A stretch of DNA of 64,000 bases from the NCBI GenBank assembly GCA_963930645.1, contig OZ005650.1:64918718-64982717 (forward strand). The letters are read 5' to 3'. Position 1 is the first letter of the stretch. Every line of letters starts with the position of its first letter. The notes under the pieces are model-generated. The model did not search any database, was not told where the DNA came from, and was given only the letters and a program-made list of their open reading frames with translations. This stretch comes from Salticus scenicus (Eukaryota; Arthropoda; Arachnida; Araneae; Salticidae). A program made the translations under genes and the position numbers. Positions 32,811-46,814 of the stretch are shown in pieces.

Positions 32811-35800
32811 ATTTTATATTTTTTCTTGCAATCTGTGAAGAGGTTTTTTTTTTTTTTTTTTAAACACACATGTTTGTGGTATTAAAAAAAATTAAAGTAC
32901 ATATTGCCAAGAACTAAACTTTGCCTAAAATTAACTTCCTCTGCTTTATTAGGTTGTTTCAATGAACTGCTGTTGATATCAGCATCATCTTATTATTTTT
33001 TTTTTTCCCTTAAAAACTTTACTATAAGTTTCATTGTTTACATTGGTTATGTTGTGTAGAGTTAGCAGATTTCTAGGAGTTTACTGTGTGTATTTTGGAT
33101 TATTTATTTATTTATTTTTAATGGAGTATAGGAAGACAAACTTTATCAAGGATATACAAAAAACAGAAAAGTGAAACTTTGATTTTTCTCATAATATATA
33201 TCTTTAAATTCCAAATGTATCTTACGTCCAAAGGTTTGACATTATGGGGAGAAAAGCCTGTTATTGACTGACTGATCAGGCCTTTTAATGTTAAATCTAT
33301 AAATATATTATTAAAATAAAATCAGTAAAAACTATAAATAAATTTTTACTTAAAACTAATTGTTTTAGTCATGCATATTTTAGCTGAGTATATTGCTTTT
33401 AGATAAACAATCACAGATATTTTGTTACTATTTTCTTAGATAATGTAAGCAAGGTTTTCAAACTGTTATTTCCAATCATGAAAGAAGATGTCTTGTCATT
33501 TTTACTATATGACAAAACAAAACGTATTAACTTAACCAAAGATATTGCCTTCAAGAAGATTAATGTTTTATAAATGTACATATATGTATGTTTGAATATG
33601 AAATAAAATAAGAACAATGCCCACTGCTGCATTTGCAACATGCAGTTAGTCTGTGAGATTCAACCAATTAGTGAGACTGGACATGAGAATTTTTATTAAA
33701 AAACAAAAGTTAATTTTCTCTATTATGTTCTTCTAACATAAAAAATTATTCTTAGGGATTATTATTATTATTATTTTTTTTTTTTTTTAAGTATTCCTTG
33801 AATGTTTCAAGATATAATTTTTTTACATAAACTCTGTCAGGCTATATTATTTATTATATTCTTCCTATGATAAATTTGCATTTAATCAAAGGAAATAAAA
33901 ATACATCAGAAAATAAAAATCTCAGTTTGAGGTTAGATACACATTCTAAAATATCAATAAAGTATACATCAGTTTTTATAATTTTCTGTGGTTTTCTTAG
34001 GACAAATGATTTTCAGAGATTAAATTTTACAAATCACTAGTAGTATGGTTTCCAGTGTGAAAATACCAGATAATAAATACAAAGATATATTATTTTTTAC
34101 TTATTATTTAATTTGGTCTTTAGTTTAATTTACATCGATTGTTATATTTAATGTATATAGCGACCTCTTAAAATTTTGATCTCAGTTTGAGGTTAGATAC
34201 ATATTCTAGAAATTCAATAATCAGTTTTTATAATACATCATTTTTATAATTCACTGCTATTTTCTTTTCTTAAACTATGTACTTTTGATTGAAATATGAA
34301 ATCAGTATAAAATTAACAAATGTTCATAATATGTTTACAAACTGGCATTTTTGTCTTTAAAAAATCTTATGTATTATGTATAAATATTGCACACCTTGCT
34401 CTCATGCAGTGTTTTTCCATTTATGTGCTTCTGCTTTATAAATACATTTTTCAGTATTGCTACAGGAGAATTAGGTAAAATTTGCTTCAGATCTCGCATG
34501 TACAATAAATAAAATAAGTCTTGACTTTTTTTTTTATAGTTATATGCCATGCATGGGTGAAAGTTTTCCGTCTTTTTTATGTGTTATAATATGGAACAGG
34601 ATGGAAAAATTGATTGATGTCCTTTTATATTACTTTTCATTTTCAATTCTTATCTCGTTTCTCCGAACCAATCAGCACCATTGCCGACCAAGGCTAAACT
34701 AGATTCAACACTCTCTAAACTTTTTCTCAAACCAAAACAGACTGAAAAAGCTTAATGTTTCTTTATAAAAAAAGATAAAAATGTGAAATTTTGATTTTTT
34801 TTTTTTTTTTTTTTTTTCTTTTAATAAGAATTTATTAATTCATCTTCATTTAATATTGATAAATATTTTTACATTTGAAAATGTTGACAGCTTTTATTAA
34901 TAAATAAGTTTTTAATTCTTTATTTAAAGAAATATAATATGTTTTATTTCCATCAAAAAAAGAAAATGTAAATTTAAGGTTTTTGTAATGAATTTGGTAA
35001 TTTTCTGTAAACTATATGAGTATTTCAAAATGTCTGAGCCTTACTATGTGCATATTCCTATGTGCATTAAAAATTATTATATTATTTATTACTTGATACA
35101 AGTTTTAATATTTGGGACTTATTTTTGTAAAAATGTACTGCTTAAAACATTCCATTTTAACAGTCACTCTGTATAATGATTAATATCAAGTTAATGTTTT
35201 GTTGAGTCAAATAAAGATGGGTATTTGAAATAATACTGAAAACATGGGAAAAAAATTATAAAAGAATCTTTTTCCATGAATTTGAATTATATAAGAGGTC
35301 AGTTTTATGGATTTGCATTTTGTGAAGGAGTAACAAAAAGGCCCCAATTTTGTCCTAAATTGGCTCCTGTTAATGTTAGTTCATTTAATTTAATGAATAA
35401 TTTTCGTAACTTTTCATACTTATGCATATTAATGTAACTCTCAGAAATGTATGTTTTCAATATCTAACTTATACATTATGTATAAGTTATATTTTTTCTG
35501 ATATTATAGAGAAATTTTTATACTTCAGTCCAGCAAAATTTTTTCATCTTCAGTCATGATGCCATGGCAGCTCACAAATTCATAATATGGGGGATCACAA
35601 TACACATAAACTACAAAAATATAATATGCATACAGGACGAAATATAAGGTTAATACATTCTTGTATCAGAAGTTAAGAAAAAAAAAAGGATGCTTTACAG
35701 CTTAAAAAAAATAAAATAGTAATAATAATAAATTTAGTAATGCTTCTGATATTTATACTCGAAATATTCCATTAAAAAAAAGAAGAAAAAAAAAAAAAAA

Positions 35801-38393
35801 AAAAAAAGAAGTAAAAATAAAATTTTTATTTACAAGAGATTTGCTATTTCCTTATCAAATGTTCTTTATTATTGAACATATAATAGATATCAATTTTAAA
35901 TTTATCTGATGAAGAAAAAAGTATATTTTTTCTCAAGTGTGTGTGATTACAGAATTAAATTATGATATAGATGGGACTTATTCCTTGATAAAATGTAAGG
36001 TTAAATAAGAAGACATTAAAAAATTAATCTAATATAGAAATTTGAAAAGTATGATCCATTTAAAAACTCAACTTATAAGCTGTAATCGAGTTGATATAAT
36101 CAAAAAGTGTGTAGACCAGAGAATTTAAATTTAGATAGTCATAAATATGAAAATGCTGTAACATTGACAACATTATGTCATAACTGTATTCATTTGCCTT
36201 TTTTTTTTTTTTTTTTTTTTATTTTGTTAATAAGAATGTTATTTTATGCAATCCTCTAGAACATTTTGGAAGTGTAGAATTTCTTTTCAGTCGATGTAAG
36301 AAATTTATTTGCACTTTTCTGAAAATTCCATTAATATAAAGAAAACTTCTCTAAATATGTATAAAATGGCTGGGAAAAAAAAAAAAAAAAACTTAGTGCA
36401 TATTTACATTTTTAAACTTCAAAATATTAAGATTAAAAAAAAAAAAAAAAATTTCAAAAAACAAGAACTAATTTAATAGAAATTTAAAATATATATATAT
36501 TAGGTAAAAAGTAATTTTCATAACAAATTTTCCCATAGAATATTTGACATATAATAACATGGAAGTATGCTGCCAGCGATGATAGGTAAAGCATCCTCAT
36601 AATGAAGGATTCTATTATTATATTTTTGTTTTTACTTAAATTAGTAACATTAATTTAATGTTATTAATGATTATTTTTTGGTTCATTAAATAATAAGAAT
36701 AATAGTGTATTGGAAAGTTATTTTGAATTTACTAATCCTAAGCTAATTTGAACGTTTCTAAAAGTTGAATTGGGTCTAAGTGCAGAGTAATTTTCTGTCC
36801 AGCTTTCACTAAAGTTTGAATTGTCACTGGTGCTTATTATCTCACAAGTTGTATGTTATCACTATGCAAATAACTTGATTTCATTTATCATACTACATCT
36901 TACAGCAACTGTAGATTGTAGCTGTGGGTGCTACCTGCTACTTCGTCCGCATATCCAGTATTTAAGCCTTTGCCTAACTATTTAATGCACAAAGTACTAT
37001 TACACTCATCTTCTGCTACTAATTTTACCTTAGGAAAGCCTTTATAAATCTCTCCACATAACTTTTTTTCCACCATTTCTTTGGACTACTTTATTAATTT
37101 TATATTTAAAACTAAAAAGAGCATTTCCATAACACAATGAAAATCTTTCTTCATTGTTTGTATTTTGCATAGTGAATCTCGATGTATTTTGTCTTTAAAA
37201 ATGTTAAATTGAAAATGCTTCATTCATTATATTTCATAGTGCATTACTAAAAGGTGCAACTTCTCATGAATGAAATATTTATTAGCTGAGTACTTAAGAT
37301 CCTAAAGAAAAACTGATGTGTTGATATTTTCAACATATGTAATACATTCTAATTTCTAGCATTAATTTTTGTCTCTAATGTTGTGTAAAGTTAGCTGTGT
37401 ATAATGACTTTTCTTTTTTCCCATAATGCTAAGTTAATGTTTTATTTACTTTACTTTTTCCGATTTAATCATGCTTAGTTTTAAAATTGTAATAGTATTT
37501 TGCTTTAGAGATTTTTTTGTTCTATTGTTTTAAAAATCTTTTCACTTTCATTGTAGATTGTATGTATGTTTAACCTTTTTACCAGCATTGTATGTGTTGT
37601 TCAACTATTTTTAAACAAACCCTTCTTGTTCTCTCAGATATCAAGAATGGATATGAATTTATATGGTTACTCAATATTTGATATGTATAACGTACATACA
37701 GTGTTGCTTAAATTGAACTTTGCACATCATCATATTATGTTTCAGGAATATAATATTTCTGAAGAAAAAAAAAAATCCTTTCATATAGCTTCTTTTGTAA
37801 ATTGCCATATCATCTCCAGTGTCTCTCCATTTCCAAACATAATTCTCTTCTTTTTTATTTATTTTAATAAAAATATTGCTTATGCTATTAAATTATGGCT
37901 GCAGCATTGAGCTATATATTTCTAATACATATATAAAACTTAATCCTACATGTTTCAAACATCTCTGCATTTTTTAAATATTGATGTATTTAAAATATTT
38001 ATAATTGCATTTTGTGTACACTATAAGTGTTCGAAAAGAAGTGTATTTATCTGCATATATGTGCATACAGCATATTGAATGTATTAGTGCATTATGTAGT
38101 TGCTTTAATTTTTACACTTATCTATTAGATTTATTTTAATCATAGTGCCTTCTAAGAAACCAAGAAATATTTATATTATAAAGGTAGGTTTATTTTGTTT
38201 AAACTATCTGTAAAAATAAGAATAAAAGTATTTTGTATGTATTGTAATTATTTTTTCTATAATTTAAAGAGGAATATTAACATATAATCTTCGCTAGTGA
38301 ACCATTTATATTAATTTTCAAGAGCAGTTTTAAAATGTAAACTTCAGCTTTAACCCCTGAAAATTCTGATTGTAACAAACTCACTCAATTGTG
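32811..38393. other. Long AT-rich stretch without recognised genes
   Basis: There are many A/T tracts (for example 35775-35806, 36200-36220). A direct repeat beginning ATCTCAGTTTGAGGTTAGAT lies at about 33919 and 34181. A weak relative of the TTAA palindromic MITE (TTTCCCATAGAAT...CCAGCG) lies at about 36530-36600. No exon, tRNA or matched element ends were found. Confidence 0.35.
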
Positions 38394-38401
38394 CCTGCAG
38401 C

Positions 38402-40105
38402 CAGGGACGTATCCAGAGGGGGGGCTCTGGGGGCTCGAGCCCCCCCCCCCCCCCCCCCCCCCCCCCCGAAATTTTCTGAGACAATATTTTTCATGCTCTA
38501 CTGCCCCGAAAAAAAATTGTAAAAAAATGAATTTTTTCTCCACAATATCTTTTTTTTTTTTTTTGTTAGTTTGTTTGCTTGTGAAACCTTATTTATTAGC
38601 AATTTTCTGTCTTGTAAAGTCCAAATTACCGAAATGCATATTAGCAAAACGCTAAAAAAAGAACTGTATGGTACTTATTGTTAAACACTGTAATGTGTCT
38701 GCTTTCTTTTAAACACTTCTCTTGCTAGAAATAGCGTTTTAATTCCTTGTGAGACAAAAGATTCATCATTAACAAAGATCACAGTTGCATATGGAACTTC
38801 TAGTTTTGACAGTTATGCAAGGAGTATACCTTCCATATCTTCCATTCCGTAATATACCTTCCTTTCTTCCTTTCTAACAAAAAAAAAAAAAAAAAAAAAA
38901 AAAAAAACAGCCAATATAAAGTCTACTTTACAGAAAGACATGCGATGAAAGATGGTACTATCTAATCCTACTAAAAGCAAAAATACCAGTAATCACAAAT
39001 CACATCATAGAGTACAGCATTCAGTATTCATATTTGCAGCGAGGCAGAATTTCGGACGGATGTCCAGATTCCGAAACCAGACTGAGCTTTGACTGGACCA
39101 GACTCTAGTGGGTACATGCAGTCCACAGGTTCTGTGAAAGAAATTCGGTATCAAAATTTTCCTTGTTTTCCAAAAGGAAACCAAAGTGTTAAACCCACTT
39201 GCGGAAAAAGCTACCATCTGTGGCCATGTGTCATTAGCGTCGTTCAAACTATCACACCACTACCGTCATCCGTTTCCATGCACCTATAACTAAATAACAT
39301 TTGCATAAGGAATCAGAAGGATTACCGCAACGAGTCTCTCAGGGGAAAAAACCAATCGCGTGCGATTGTATAGCCCCAAGCTATACAACAATTATTGATC
39401 AATACAAAGTCAGAAAAGTATCTGTAGCTCCCTGCGTTCAAAAGAAGAAGTAAAGTATTGTACCTAAATTGGTATGAACCACAGGTCGCACTAGAACTCC
39501 TACATAGACAGGCTGACGCATCCGCCATTTTCTATCCCACAAGACCAGCTGACTATTTATTATTGGTGGTTTTTCTGCAATAAATTACACGAATAACTCC
39601 AGAAAAGGGCACCGCCTGTTTATATTTTCTTCTAATCCAGAAAGAAGGAAAAAGTGAATTATAAATTGCAGATGTAACTCGTGGATACCCGAAGCAGAAG
39701 CACAACTTTGTAGTGTAAGATTTCCCTTATTTTCAAATTATTTCATTTCATTTTCAACGTTGTTTGACAAATTTAATATGAATGTACTGTTTTTTTTAAG
39801 TTACTGTTTTAAATTCTTTTAAAATTAACTTTAAAATAACATTTCTTTTAGCGTGAAGGGTTGCAGTTTTGAGAATGTTGGCAGTGTTCTTAAAATTGCC
39901 AACTGGTTTGTTTCCTGATAAGAAATTCTAGCTCACTTGATCTGTATAGAAGTTTAAAGGCGATAACAACGCTAATCAGGTAACCTAGCTTTTTCTACCG
40001 CCAACACTTTCCCAGACGGGATAGAAAATGGCGGACACTGCGCCAGCTCTTATCATACAGGAGTCTTAGGTCGCACCCTAGGCCAAGTGAAAAGGAAGAG
40101 GGAAA

Positions 40106-40136
<31 letters not shown>

Positions 40137-41782
40137 TACATAATATTGGATCTAAGGCTCCCTGAGTTCGACAAACCTCTGAAGTCCTAAAACAAAAGTG
40201 GGTGTGAGCTGCGATGCAAGTAGAATAAGTGACTGCTACTATCTACTGCCCTGACAGACCTTAAAAAACCAACAAGTTATGTAAACATTTTTATTAAGAT
40301 CATCACAAAGCAAACATATCTGAGTCTGATGTAGAACGCGATGATGGGTCATCGCTTCACCGTTCACTTTCCAAACGATAATCAATAATAATGTGCAGCC
40401 ACAGTTGAATATACGTTGTGTCACATGAGACACCTGGTTGATACACACACTGGGTACAGATAGAAATGCTAGATAGTTCGATACGTACGCCATGCCAGAA
40501 GATTTTAAGCAACTACAATGCGTATAAGCATAGCCCCAGGGTCTGTAGAAGACACGCCTACCCACGCTAAACAGTAAGCCATATGAGAAGACCTCAATGT
40601 GTCACTAAACCTAGACATGTAATATGTCTAGGTTTAGTGGATGCCAGCACGCAGGTCCTCATATTTCCGGTAATATGATCTAAAGCAAGCAATATTACCT
40701 ATTTAGAAAACCACATATATTATATTATTTTCTTCTACATATATAACAAGAGAAAAAATTATTGGATTCGGAAACTTTTAGACTTCCGTTTTCAATGTAT
40801 TTACATGTTTTTAGATGCATTGAACACCATTAGACTATTTTTGGAAACTTAGATATAATTTTTTTGTTGATTAGATTTTTGGATATATCGCCCAGAAGGT
40901 AGCGTAGCTGCACTAGATTTCCCTTTTTATGGGAAAGATATTTCTCGGCTGTATTAAAAGGAAGCTATATCTCAAAAAACGAAAAGTATTTGAAACATGG
41001 TTGTTTCGAATATAAATCATGCACCGTACCACTGAATGAGGACGTCAGCCAGTTTTCGGTATGTTGAATTTGGATGGACTTAACATTGCACTAAAGCTAA
41101 ACAGACAGCACAGCAACCGTCTAGAATTCCTTTCTAAGGTAATCCGTAATCGTACCATCACAATTTAAAACATCCACGAAGGAGATGTTTCCCCAACTTC
41201 AGCATACCCGAGCTATATTTATAAAACATGGAGGACACAACGGATTTTACGTGCACCAGATACCATTAATCTACATGACAGTCTTTGGATGGCTCCAGTA
41301 TCGATCGCTCAATCCTTCAATTACGAGCTCGACTCCTTATTAACCGGTTTATCGCGAGTCCAGTTTTTGGTGATTTTCTTCTTTTGTCAGCGGTTTATAA
41401 CATCACGGATTAAAGAACTCTCTAGCAGAGACTAGTGGATTCTAAAGGACTAGTTCCATCAGTTTTAGGCCCAAGGCACTTTTTAAAATTTTTATTATTA
41501 TTAAATCTTTTCTTGCCATATCCGATTTTAGGAACATTAATTCCATTGTTTGCCACAATGCGGAGTTGTAACCGATCTTATTTATAGCTCATAACCATTT
41601 TACTATGCTTAGATGCGAAGTTTAAGGCAATAACTTATATTTGTTTCAAAGTTAAGGTGATTAAGGGGTGGGGGGGGGGGGCAACTTAAACGCACACGTT
41701 GTTAGTGTGCATATGTGCGGATGCACGACCATCTGAGTGAAAGTTGGGCCCCCTCCGAAATTTTTTTCTGGATACGGCCTTG
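38402..41782. mobile_element. hAT-like element, 3.4 kb
   Basis: The left end is CAGGGACGTATCCAGA and the right end read inward is CAAGGCCGTATCCAGA. The flanking 8-mers are CCTGCAGC (38394-38401) and CCTACAGC (41783-41790), differing at one base. Long C and G runs follow each end, as in the 22.0 kb MITE. The interior is more GC-rich than its surroundings. No hAT transposase is readable. It holds at least one copy of the repeat family from the 8-12 kb region (40745-41060). Confidence 0.65.
39483..40075. repeat. Inverted repeat inside the 3.4 kb element
   Basis: Arms of about 58 bp, 39483-39541 and 40017-40075, share CGCCATTTTCTATCCC, GACTCCT/AACTCCT and GGTCGCAC in inverted order, with moderate divergence. 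In addition 39420 and 40146 share a direct GGCTCCCTG.GTTC phrase. This could be a separate MITE inserted in the larger element. Confidence 0.55.
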
Positions 41783-41790
41783 CCTACAGC

Positions 41791-43689
41791 ACTCCCCCGC
41801 CTCCCTATTTCTGGTTACACACTTAACCCTGAAAGCGGAAAAATTCTACACACACATTTGCTGGGTATCTTCTCTCCTTGATAAATACCAACAGTGTGTT
41901 CATGCACAGAAAAATCTGACTGTGCAGATTCCAACTTCAGGGCACCATCAACTCGGTGTATTGCATCAAATACCAGAATCAAATCAAATATACTAACTAA
42001 CTACTAGAAATAAAAATATTATTAGTAAAAATAAATTATTTATTATCACTAACCTTCAATTGTATGTATTGCTTATAAGTAAATAGAGACCAATGCATAT
42101 ATTTCATTTTCAGATGTGACGTGATGCCAATTTCACAAAATATTTTTTCACGTTCATTTTCCATATGTAAATATATATTGCCACTTAACCACAACATCAT
42201 TTTCCTCAAACTTGGCAAAAAATTAAAATCAAATAAACTATCAATTTCACAAAATATTTTTCCACTTTCATTTTTATATAGAACTATATGTATTGCCTTT
42301 TAACCATGCCATCATTTTAAACGTATTTTGGAAAAAATAACTCAAAAACAAAATTGAAAATCAAGCTTCATATTTGATCAGATCTTGTAAAGATTTTTAT
42401 TGCATATTTGTATTTATTTATTAAAGTTTTGTTTGAATAATAATGATGATTTTGAATATGCAAATTAAAACTCAGTTTAAAAAAGGATGATAATAACACT
42501 TCCTGTTGTATTTTGTAATAATTACTCATAAAACATATTACTTAGAAGAGATTTTTTGCCAAATTAGAGAAATAAACCTTCTTTTATAATTTAAATATAT
42601 CATGGTAAAAACTTACTCAAAATTGACTGTTCAATTGCTCAATCTTTGATTGTTAATATTTTAATTTCTATGTTTGATTTAAGTACTTATTTGTAGATAC
42701 CCTGTTTCATTATGTATATGCATATATATGTGTGTATGTATGTCTTTGTATGTGTATGCTTGCATACATGTAAGCTTTAGTGATGCAAATGTGTAATACA
42801 AATGCTAATGTAAGGCCGTTTGGCCTTTTCCTGTTAAGCTATATTATTTGCTTTACTAACATTATTATTTTTACTATCTTTTATTGTAATAATGTTCATT
42901 CTACTCATTAAGTTATAAACAAACAGTAAACATTTTTATATACATTTTATTGAAATGCACATTTTATGTTACTGATTTTATTTCTTTATTTAAATATGAA
43001 AGTTTCATGCGTTTTGACTTATCTGAATTGAAAATATATTATTTAATTATTGGTAGTTAAAACTGTATTTTAAGTTACCTGGATTTTATCGAACTAGCTT
43101 CTGTTTTCTGTCTTGTGTTTAGAGTGATGGATTACTTCAGAATCATCATCATCATCCTTGAAATTCTTGAAAAATCCTCTGAATATTTTCTGCTTTACCG
43201 TAAGTATCTTATGCAAAATTAAATATATATTTTAATGACACTTTTATTTAATCTTCTAACCTTCAGTGTTTTCGCACTGAAACCAAACATTTAACATTTT
43301 TTTTCAATATTTTTAATCGATTTTTCAACTTTTGGTTCTTCTCTGATCAACAGACACCAGCACTACTCAGAAACTTAACATAGTGCTTTAGAGAAAGCCA
43401 AATGCAGAAGTTACTTTGTAGGTGTGAGTGTTTACTTGCTACTTTAACGATACACTCATGCCTATTTTTTTTTTTTTTTTCATTTCATGAAGGGCTGTGC
43501 TATTATTATATTGACCTCAAAGAACTGTTGCAAGTTTTTTTTTTTTTTTTTTTTGAATTTATAGTGTTTTGTTACAAAGTTATTTATTTATTAATTTAAT
43601 AAAGTCATCATATAGATATTTCAAACTAAAAAGTTCTCTAAAATTAAAAATGTTTATTTTTTTTCTGTTTACATAAATTTTCTGTTTAC
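41791..43689. other. AT-rich non-coding stretch
   Basis: (TA)/(TG) dinucleotide-rich DNA lies at 42715-42760. A short imperfect repeat, AATTTCACAAAATATTTTTYCAC, occurs at 42130 and 42240. A good acceptor-like site is at 43121 but the exon is not convincing. Nothing else was found. Confidence 0.35.
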
Positions 43690-44112
43690 ATACATTTTTC
43701 GGCCGGAAGCCGAAGCTAATGTTATTCTATTGGAAATTTTTGTTTACAAATAACTTATTAACTAATACATATTTTTAAATTCTGTTTTCACATTCGGAAA
43801 ATTCCCAGCTGTTAAATTGATGGACCTTTTTAAAAAAAATTACTTTTTTAATTTTTAATATTTTATTTTGAAGCTGCAAAATACGAATTTTCAATATGGG
43901 AGATTTTTTTTATTTTGCAATTTCAAAATAAAATATTAAAATTAAAAAAAATACATTTTTAAAAAAGGTCCTTCAATTTAACAGTTGGGAATTTTCTGAA
44001 TGTGAAAACAAAATTTAAAACTATGTATTAGTTAATAAGTTATTTGTAAAGAAAATTTCCCCATAGAATAACATTGGTTCGGGCTTCCGGCGACGGTAAG
44101 TGAAGAGGGCCG
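43690..44112. mobile_element. Palindromic TTAA MITE, left end truncated
   Basis: The element is inverted about its own middle. Both halves carry CCGGAAGCC, TAACATT/AATGTTATTCTAT, TAATACAT and ACAGCTG/CAGTTGGGAATTTTC motifs in opposite order. The right end is GAAGAGGGCCG followed by TTAA (44113-44116). The left end lacks the CGGCCCTCTTC terminus seen in the sister copy at 54564. Confidence 0.7.
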
Positions 44113-44371
44113 TTAATGGCTAAAAGCCTATCAAGTATCAATTAACATGCTGTAGAATCCCTCCATAAATATACCATAACAGCAAAAGATTGTTATTTTA
44201 TTGATACAATAGCCATATAAATTCATCTGTCACTGAAAAATGTAGAGATATTAACATCACTAATTACTTGCCATTATTGAAGTGTATTAAATATCCTTGT
44301 TGATGAGGGAAATTTTATTGCAGGACTATTTTTTTAATGCTTTCTTCATTATTATGAAGTTGACTTCTGAT

Positions 44372-44755
44372 CAGGAACTGATTTATGGTGTGGCATTCGG
44401 GGCATGTTTGGAGGTGCCCATGAGAAAAAGGGGGGCCCCAAAATATCTTAGATAGTTTTTAAAATATCCTTTAAAAATTGCAATTGTCATATGAAAAATT
44501 TCCTTTCATATAGTACCTTCAAAAATACCTATTTCATGCCCTTTCACGATTTTTATTCCACTCATTTGTTTAAAAAAAGTAAGTATATATATATTCATCA
44601 GCATTAAACAAATTGCTGACATTATTGCAATTAATGTAGATAAAATATTGTTCTAAATAAAAAGATATAGTAATGTTTACTAAAAACAAAAGAGTTATTC
44701 TATGCTGAATATGATTTTCTTTCGATTTTTATTTTTCCACAAAAGTTTAAAAGTA

Positions 44756-44786
<31 letters not shown>

Positions 44787-45020
44787 TTTATTTTCAGAAA
44801 ATAGAACTTCAAACAAAAAAACTTGCATCAACCTTTATTCTTATTTATTACAGCATTATTTTAAAAAATTAAAAGAAAAGAAAAGAAAAGTGGGGGGGAG
44901 AGGAGATTTTGCTGGTAAATTTGTTTTTGATCAGATTGCAAGATTTCAAAATGTGAATTCAACCCCCCACCCCCATAGCTTTAAATGCCCTGGGGCCCCC
45001 AAACATTTAAATCAGCCCCT
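44372..45020. mobile_element. hAT-like MITE (tentative)
   Basis: The left CAGGAACTGATTTA and the right end read inward, AGGGGCTGATTTA, are similar. They are flanked by CTTCTGAT and CTTTTGAT, 7 of 8 matching. Both ends run into G/C-rich GGGGCCCC-type sequence. The interior is A-rich. Confidence 0.5.
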
Positions 45021-45028
45021 CTTTTGAT

Positions 45029-45759
45029 ACCATTGGTCTCTTTTCAAAATTTATTTTGTTACATTTTAAATATGTTTTAAGAGTTTAAGAAATTCCTTTT
45101 TAAGTAAAATTTTATTGCTTGTGAAATGGGAAGAGAAGTTTAATGATTTTTCCTTGATGATGCAAGCTAAATATAAAAAATATATATCCAACCCCCCCCC
45201 CCCTCCCTCCCCCCACTTTGGTGTTCTAAATAGGTAGTAAGTAACATTATAATGAAACTTCTTCATATCTTAACACCTGTTTCTGTGCAGTGACCTCAGA
45301 TATTTAAATCATAAGAGTATTATCAAATTAATTGGAACAATTTTTAGTTAGTATATAATACATTTTCCCCCCCTTTCTGCTATCAAACAGAATTATATTA
45401 AATAAAGTTATAAATCTTGACTATAGACAATTCAGATTTTCTCTTTCTTTCCTCCCAATGTAATTCTATGAAATTTTTCAAATTTGGTTTTTGAATTTGA
45501 ACATAAAAACTTTTATCTTACTGAGCAATTAAAAAAATAAAATAAAAAAATTAATTTAAACATTTCTTTCTGAGATTGAAAAATAGTGTCATAAGCACAG
45601 TAGCAGAATTTTCTGTATCTGAAAAACAAAATTTACCTGTGATCCAGGAATACTGAATCCCAAGAAGTATTAGCAATTCATAAAATATGTAAAATTTGCA
45701 TCCATAAAGAAAATAAATTAAGAATATATAACATGTATCTAGAAAAATTGTGTAAATTA
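45029..45759. other. AT-rich non-coding stretch
   Basis: A C-rich tract lies at 45190-45222. No genes or element ends are seen. Confidence 0.35.
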
Positions 45760-45761
45760 TA

Positions 45762-46261
45762 CAGGGTGACAAGAAATAACTTGGACACACATGATACATT
45801 ATAACTTTAATGCTAATGAAAATATTACGACCAAACTTCAATAAATATGAATACATTATTTTGTCTATATTTACAAATTTTCGGCTATGGGCTGCAACTC
45901 ACTTACTGATATTTTATCCCATTCCTTGCATAAGAATTCCTTTAGGGATGCCAAAGTTTTATGATGTTTAGCACACACCCTTGTCTCCAAGATGGACCAA
46001 ACAGAATAATCCACTGGGTTCAAATCTGGGGAATACGGTGGCCATTCTTTAGCTCCAGCGAAGTCAGGAAAATTTGTCTTGCACCAATCTTGAGTGCCTT
46101 TAGCTCTGTGTGCATGTGCGGAATCCTGTTCGAAGGTCCCTTTTGTTTCCAAAGAACTTTTGCGACCAAGGTATGACAACATCTTCCAAAATGAGTTTGT
46201 GATAGTGGTAGTTACAGATATTTGGTTTGAAACTTCATCCAAGTTATTTCTTGTCACCCTG
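45762..46261 (-). mobile_element. maT (DD37D mariner) deletion derivative
   Basis: The terminal repeats are CAGGGTGACAAGAAATAACT on the left and the exact inverse on the right. TA lies at 45760-45761 and 46262-46263. The 500 bp element keeps only the 3' half of the transposase, on the - strand. Confidence 0.92.
45871..46257 (-). pseudogene. maT transposase fragment (C-terminal half)
   Basis: An open 128-codon frame starts inside the terminal repeat and reads into the catalytic region. EQDSAHAHRAK carries the second Asp, then FPDFAGAKEWPPYSPDLNPVDYSVW carries the third, given here in two parts: FPDFAGAKEW and PPYSPDLNPVDYSVW. Counting from QD to VD gives 37 intervening residues, the spacing that defines the DD37D (maT) clade. 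The N-terminal DNA-binding domain and the first catalytic Asp are deleted. The fragment therefore cannot transpose, although the ends could still be moved by an intact relative. The C-terminus (ILETRVCAKHHKTLASLK, KEWDKIS) is intact up to the stop. Confidence 0.92.
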
Positions 46262-46651
46262 TATTTGTATTTTTAAACCTGGTATTTCTTTTTTAGTTGT
46301 TAAATTAATCTGCAGATACTAAAACTAACTGCAGCGCTCTCTGCCTTGCTGCACAATTTCTGCTACTGAAGCCCAGAGTTTAATTTATGAACTAAAATAT
46401 CTAAATTTATTTTTTTTAAATATTGCCCAAGATAAGACAACATTTCAAAGAGTAGAATTTGAAAAATTCCATTCTTCAATGAAATAGTATTCTTAAAATA
46501 CAAAGCAGCAAATATTACATAGGATTACATGTTGAAGAAGGAAAGAGGTTATAACGGTGATTCTAATTAAATACTGATTAGTTGAATGTGAGGTCTTTGA
46601 GTGATATATAATATTTATTGAAATTTTATTTTTCCGACTGAGTGAAAATAG

Positions 46652-46724
46652 TGCTTGGACCGGGAATCGAACCCCGGATCTTTGACTTACAAGGTCAAGG
46701 CTCTACCAATTGAGCTATCCAGGC
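46652..46724 (-). tRNA. tRNA-like sequence, anticodon TGT (probable pseudo-tRNA-Thr)
   Basis: It has 73 nt with a D stem GCTC/GAGC, anticodon stem TTGAC/GTCAA and loop CTTGTAA (anticodon TGT). A and B boxes fit pol III consensus (TAGCTCAATTG, GTTCGATTC). The acceptor GCCTGGA with TCCAAGC has one mismatch. The T stem has an extra G. I judge it a tRNA-derived repeat rather than a working gene. Confidence 0.55.
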
Positions 46725-46814
46725 CGACAACCGCTCAGCATTACTCACTCAGACAACCTTTAGGCAGAAAGTCTGAGTCTTTTTGTCTGAGTGTGTAATG
46801 CTGACCGGTTGTCG

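Noticed and set aside
37566..37910. 114-codon frame on +
   Set aside because: Low-complexity, AT-rich composition with no splice context or motif.
40239..40565. 108-codon frame on - inside the 3.4 kb element
   Set aside because: The interior is GC-richer, which lengthens chance frames. No conserved domain is recognisable.
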